The position numbers and the translations under genes are program-made. Source: Agapanthus africanus (lineage: Eukaryota > Streptophyta > Magnoliopsida > Asparagales > Amaryllidaceae). From it: 64,000 nt of DNA. A model generated the notes under the pieces. The model had not been told where the DNA came from. It ran no database searches and saw only the letters and a list, made by a program, of their open reading frames with translations. How positions within the stretch are numbered: the first letter of the stretch is position 1; every line of letters starts with the position of its first letter. Below, piece after piece: positions 58,661 to 64,000 of the stretch. Where the stretch lies: positions 514,262,986-514,326,985 of the forward strand of contig JASDDO010000019.1 in NCBI GenBank assembly GCA_030015575.1, written 5' to 3'.

Positions 58661-61600
58661 TGTAACATTTCAAAATAATAAAATATTATTTTTGGAATTT
58701 TTATAATTTAATATTATTTTATTGATTATTTTAATATTAAATTTATAATTAAATACCGATAAATGGGAAAAATTTTGGAAAAATTATGGAAAATTCTAAA
58801 ATAGGGTATTTTATGGAATTATGACATTTTTAAGTTTTTATGATTAATTATATGCTAATTTAGTGCTAATCGCGATTAAAAATCGCTAATCGGGTTTTTA
58901 GCAATTTTGTGCAAAATATACACATATCTTTTTCCTACACTTGTGTTACATTTTCTTACCATGGCTATTACTTTGGGTTTACTATTTGAATGAGAAGGTA
59001 TTGGAAAAGAAAAGAAAAGAAAAGGATTTTGATTAAAGAAAAGAGGTATGGTAAGAGAGAGGGGGTAGGTCAGGGTGTTGACTTGGCCTTTCTCTTTATC
59101 TCTTCCTCTCATTTTCTCTCCCCCTCTTCCTCCATATCCTGCTGCTACTGCCCTCTTGCTCTCCCCCTTCACAAAATCATCACAATCACACACAAAACAA
59201 ACTCAAAACCCCATATCGCTTTCACAAAAAGTGTGCACAAGCTCACAAGCTTTAGAATGGACCAAGGAAGTTGGTGTTTTGGTGCTGTGGGAAGATTCTT
59301 GAGTCTCTATTGAGGTAATTCCTTCACAAATATTATAGTATTTCAAGTGATTTAGCCTCTTTTAAAGTTTAGTGTCGTTTTGTCGAGGTTTTATACACTT
59401 TGGAAAACCCTAGAGAGGGTTAGGGTAAACTTGAGTTGTGGCTATGCAATTGGACTCTAATGGTGACCTTAGACCCTATATTGACCAAAACACTGGCCTA
59501 GCACAACCTGAAACCCAAAAACACGTAATTACGGAACTTTTCATGTCGGTTTGTGTGATCTGTAAAGGTGTTCTGGAATCTGGAGCAACCCGGGGGCACC
59601 AAAAATAAAATTGAGCTGACAGTGAGTCGTGCAGGCACCTAGGAAGCTACCACCAAGACCCGAGCCCCTAACTCAAACCTACGGCCGCAAATTTAATCAT
59701 TCTGGCCGCAATTTGCGGCCAGAGTAGAAGTGAATCGGTCAATTTTTGTTCCAGGGCTCATTTTGCACTAAATTAGACCCCCCTATATGCAGTTTTGGCT
59801 AATTGTCATCTGGGGAAAATCTGGGAGAATTTTGGTGTGTTTTAGGCAGTGTTTTCCGTATTTTTAAATGCACTTTCTTGATATTTGGATTTGTATTTGG
59901 TTGTCGGGTGTTCGTACATCGACAACAGGGGTTGTTTGTTGGATTTGCATGTTTGGGCCATAGGTTCAAACCTATGAGCACACTGTGCGCTGTATCGGTT
60001 TTCTGCCTTGATTTTCATACGCATTGCTATGGTTGATCATTGTAGGTACCTTCACGTGGATTCCAAGATGATGCAGAAGATGATGGAGACATCAACACCG
60101 ACATACTGAGTGCAGGTGAGTAGATTTATATCTACGGAGAGAAGTCGGGTGGATGGCGTATAGCACCCCCGCAGTTCGTGGTGATGTATACGAATACGTA
60201 TACCCACAGATATTGATTGTATATTGTTTGAGATTATTGATGTTAAAAGATGGATTCTAGGTGTAATTGGATTGTTTAGTGATGTGAAAACCTAGAGTAG
60301 TGGTTGCACCACACATACACACACACCCATACTTGCATACATTGTTCTTTCATAAGTGCGTATATGGGATTGTATTTTTATGTGTTTACACAGGTATGGG
60401 ACTATGTGTTCATTTACTGGATTTGAGGATAGTATTTGGGATTGAGATGAGTCGATGAGATTGGGCTTGAGGCCAGGAGATCGATGATGTGATTTGGTTC
60501 GTATTGAGATACGACACGATGTTTTAGCGGGTCTTTTGATGTAGTGATTCTTACACCTGCATGCATACATAGATGGTATCAATATTGTACTAGACGGAGG
60601 ACATTATTCCGGATCATGATATTTGGAAAAGAAGATACCAAATGAATAGTGTGATTGATGTGACTTCGACCCGTACCCAGATTTGGGGATGCCGTACGAC
60701 GGATTTACGTACGAGCTATATCTTGATGATTGATCCGCACTCTTGATTTGGGATGTCTGATTGTAGATATGGTATCGGATATGATATTATTGAGGCGGGA
60801 TCACCGACTAATATATATACAGGTATATATATGTATCGACTAAGATGTTAGGCAGTTTCCTTACCTGTAGTCCAGCTTGTTAGCTTAGCCCTTTAGTTTA
60901 GTTTAGTTGTTAGATTAGATGCGATTCTTACCTATTTCAAAAACTAACGAATTGTGGGTATTTTAAAAGACAGCCCAAGGGATCCTACGGATATTTCAAA
61001 AGACGTATCTTTTCATAAAAACACCGTAGTCCCTATTTTCAAAACCCCATGATTCGTGTTATTTCAAAAGGCACCATTTGTAGAACTTATATTAGATTAA
61101 TGCAGATTAGTTATAATTGCGTCTAGTATTCCGCTTCCACTCATTATTGTGGTTCGCTTCGCATCGCATGCTTATATTATGTTTCGTACTACATTATTGA
61201 TATCATGCTGTTAGGACACCAGCACCATTACCGATGATGCGTATGTACCACGTACACTTACTTGCCGGCTCACACACATCTTCATCGGTAATTGCCATGC
61301 CACGTACACTTTAGAAATACTATTGCATTGACATAGGTTGTTAGCTAATAATTTAGACATGATATTAGTGTACTCGCCTTATATGCTAGATTAGACATTG
61401 TAGATATTACTTGTTACTTCATGCATGTTAATATTCATTGTTATGCCGCATTCATGGATTTTTATGCCGATTGCACTGTTTACATGCTATTGAGGATTGG
61501 ATTCGGATTTCCATGAGATTTTTTGGATTTGGGGGAAAACCGCAAAACTTATATAAACTTCTTTCTCTCTTTAAAATAAAAAAGTGCGGTTTTCCCATGA

Positions 61601-62910
61601 TGTATGAGTCGTCCACCATGAGTTTGCTGATGGATTTCGAGACCCGATTCGAGGAGGCGGATGAACCGTTTCGGGTATATGGTGGACCCGGTAAGGTACC
61701 ACGGGGCAAGAAGCGCGTGATGATGACGATGTGAGCCTGGCAGGGGAGCACTACCTACCGGTGATTTTACCCGACGCGTCGGATATCCGGAGGATACCGT
61801 CGTGGTCTTGAGATGGATGGTAGGGGCCGGTCTGGACTGACGGCGCCCTAGATATTGTGATTGAGACATTGAGATTTCGAGATATTGAGGTACAGAGACT
61901 GTGATACAGAGATATCGAGATATGGGGATTACGTTTTGTGCCGATGCTAGGCACTGTTTTATGCTGATTTCATTATGATACCTCATTTTAAAAATACAAA
62001 GGAAATCTCACTAAATTATGAAAGCAGTTCTTCATTACATGTATTCTGTTTCCATACATTCATACCTCATTCATATGATATATTGCTACCCTTGGGCACT
62101 GACACGGGTACATGAGATTATACTCGGGTTAGATATTTACCCTAGCCTTGTTATAGGCTGCTGGTTATATATATTTGAGGATGTATATTGATCGTATGAC
62201 CTAGGATTGCGTCATACATGCGATTTCTATTCGTAGATGTTTTTCTATTCACGAGTTGGCAACTCACCCCCGTTGTGCCCCAGTTTCTTGCAGGTTTGCC
62301 GTACAGGTTTCTTTAATGCTTGCGGGCATAGTTTCCTTCGGGTGATTTGCTAGTAGGTAGGTTTACTTGTATCGCACCCCCATTATATATCTTGTATATT
62401 ATTATTCTGTTTTATCTAGAAGTTCCATCAACCAAACATGTAATTATTTCAGAGATAGAGACCAGTGTTGTTTATTCTATCGACCTTAGAGTCGCGCTTT
62501 GTATTTATACGGATTTCTTGTTGTTTTGAATTTCCTTTTCTGTTGTGATCCTCGCCTTTCGGCGTTGTATATTATATTGCTTGTGTGGTTGTGGCCGTCG
62601 ATTGACAAAGAGCTAGCTCCCGCTTGGGGATGCCTTTATTTTATTTCGTATAATATTCATGCTGTATTCCGTTTGGGGGCCTGTATTTACAAAGGAGACT
62701 CTGCCGAAATTTCCAGGAAATATTTGATGTTTTTATAAAACGCATAATTCGGCTTATGCTATTAAAACTTCTTGATTTAAATTGGTTTTCCTACACTTTA
62801 CTACTTTTCTTGGTTTGGATTTCTGGGTTTTCGGCTTACTTAGAATACGTACGCCTTGAGACGTTCGTAGTTTAAGTGCCGGTCATATTCCGTACTTTCG
62901 GGACGTGACA
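58661..62910 (+). repeat. 3' LTR of element D (4,250 bp)
   Basis: Nearly identical to the 5' LTR. At about 60,009-60,026 it carries TTTTCATACGCATTGCTATG-like sequence where the 5' LTR is 15 bp shorter. D' has a similar block (minus, about 26,470-26,490), so the 5' LTR lost it. Confidence 0.92.
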
Positions 62911-64000
62911 GTCTTGAACCGCCCTTTGAACCCTAGGGTTTGGGGCAGTACGGCGTGCCACATGTGAGGCGTTGGTTTGACCCTTCTACGGCTGGACCGT
63001 TGGTACTATGGCATGAAGTGAATGTTTTTAACTTATTTCATATGTTGAGCTGTTTCGGGAAAACTTGGGTGTTTGACTGTTCGATCGGAAAGTTTAACAT
63101 TTTCTGTTTATCTGGAATGTGATACAATATTTGGAATCCACAAGGAGTTTTGAGATAACTGATTTGAATGTTATAAACATAGCACTTTAGTCCCACTTGA
63201 TCGGTTGCCACGGAATTTTGATGTGATCAAAAGTCCGTCGCAATCACGTAGACTACGCGGATACTCGCCGGATAAACTTAATAGACAGCTACACCCCATA
63301 GCCCCGACCAAGTGACTGTAGGAGAACCCCATCGCCGAAAGCATCCGTTCGGGTGCTCGCGGCAGCGGTGTTCCGCCTTGGTGCACTTCGTCGACGGTAT
63401 CGGGGGTGCGGCCGTCTACTGAAGTTTGCGACGAGCATTCGATCAGGATGTTGGGAATCTTGTTGAATTGCCCGACTTGGTATTGAAAAGTGTTTTCGAT
63501 TTTGAGACTAAAATGCGGAGTTTATAATTGTTAGGCATGTGATGTCTAAGGAATTCATTTGATTAGGCATGCGATGTCTAAAGAAGTTGCGGATTCCAAC
63601 TGTTGTAGTTTTACACTTTCTTTTCTGTGACCGTAAGTGTAATATATGATATCGCCGGTTTCGTTGCTATATGTCAACGACAATTGGGATGCGCATATTT
63701 ACTTACGTTGATGACATGTGATGTTATGTGTTGCTGCATATGTTATATTGGATCGTCGTGTTTGAATAGCCGGGGGGGTTTTATGTGAGATGAGTGTTTT
63801 TCATTTTCATTCATGTAAAAACTTGTATGTAATATTCTTTTATTGGGGCACTTCCAGGCTGCGGAAGATGTCACCATTGTATATTATTTACTTTTCCGCA
63901 CTAGGACAGACCCAAGGAGGAGAGCACGAGTAACCGGGTTCTGGAGTCCAGTAGGAGACCAACTCGAGGAGTCGAGTCCGGGTCTCCTAGCTCTAGAATT
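62911..64000 (+). other. GTCTT right copy and continuation of the copia E leader
   Basis: After GTCTT (62,911-62,915) the leader of E resumes. 63,740-63,960 is parallel to 19,200-19,440 of the C2 leader. No gene; the coding part of E would lie beyond the right edge. Confidence 0.7.

Larger units (their letters stand above)
51464..62910 (+). mobile_element. Element D: young large-LTR non-autonomous gypsy retrotransposon (11.4 kb)
   Basis: Two LTRs of 4,229 and 4,250 bp surround only 2,968 bp of interior. Primer site TGGTATCAGAGCG (tRNA-Met) and polypurine tract AAGGGGGGAAGAT are intact, and the 5-bp duplication GTCTT is perfect. The LTRs look about 99% identical in the stretches I compared. 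No polymerase domain is present, so it was moved by enzymes from another element. The signals resemble Tekay/Del chromoviruses (inference). The structure fits LARD elements. Confidence 0.9.

Noticed and set aside
61549..61986. 145-codon minus-strand ORF in the D LTR (also 54,235-54,768)
   Set aside because: It occurs twice only because the LTR is duplicated, with low-complexity text, antisense to the element and not conserved in D'.

Overview
This window looks like nuclear DNA from a flowering plant with a large, repeat-rich genome. I see no host gene, tRNA, rRNA or CRISPR array. Almost every base can be assigned to transposable elements nested in one another. The evidence is plant-type LTR retrotransposons: Ty3/gypsy Athila-like with a tRNA-Asp primer site, Ty1/copia with a tRNA-iMet primer site, and large-LTR gypsy derivatives with a tRNA-Met primer site. 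There is also a CACTA (En/Spm) DNA transposon. No element here has an intact set of genes. The species cannot be named from the sequence.

Layout. 1-4,953 (minus strand): a non-autonomous Athila-like element (A), with 5' LTR, primer site, one long gag-derived ORF and part of its 3' region; the rest lies off the left edge. 5,282-11,573 (plus): a degenerate CACTA transposon with a Transposase_21-type gene, a second Transposase_24-like gene, subterminal palindromes and the right terminal repeat. 11,625-11,874: the first 250 bp of an Athila LTR. 11,875-21,763 (plus): two copia bodies (C1, C2) in tandem sharing one LTR (16,711-18,693); each has an Athila-like leader segment upstream of its gag. 21,764-23,526 (minus): a copia LTR (H) interrupting C2.

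23,527-48,055 (minus): a large-LTR non-autonomous gypsy element (D'). Its 5' LTR was later invaded by a copia LTR (G, 31,661-33,821) and by a nearly complete Athila element (B, 35,393-47,940, target duplication TCACA). 48,056-48,686: a copia LTR piece (F, minus). 48,687-51,463 and 62,916-64,000 (plus): the LTR, primer site and long leader of another copia element (E). Into that leader a young D-family element (D, 51,464-62,910, target duplication GTCTT) has inserted; its two 4.2 kb LTRs are almost identical and it has no polymerase genes.

Working together: D, D' and A keep the cis signals needed for retrotransposition (LTRs, primer site, polypurine tract) but encode no reverse transcriptase, so they must have depended on enzymes made elsewhere. 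B and C1 encode recognisable gag, protease, integrase, reverse transcriptase and RNase H, but stops, frameshifts and altered active-site residues have broken them. The most unusual structures are: an array of GTGCAC-type dyads conserved in the interior of both D-family elements; a copia-leader fragment carried by D and D' whose homologue is the sequence D inserted into; a hairpin-plus-polypurine module repeated in the Athila elements; a 60-bp near-palindrome in the LTR of A; and tandemly copied micro-exons in the second CACTA gene. Percent identities are rough counts by eye.
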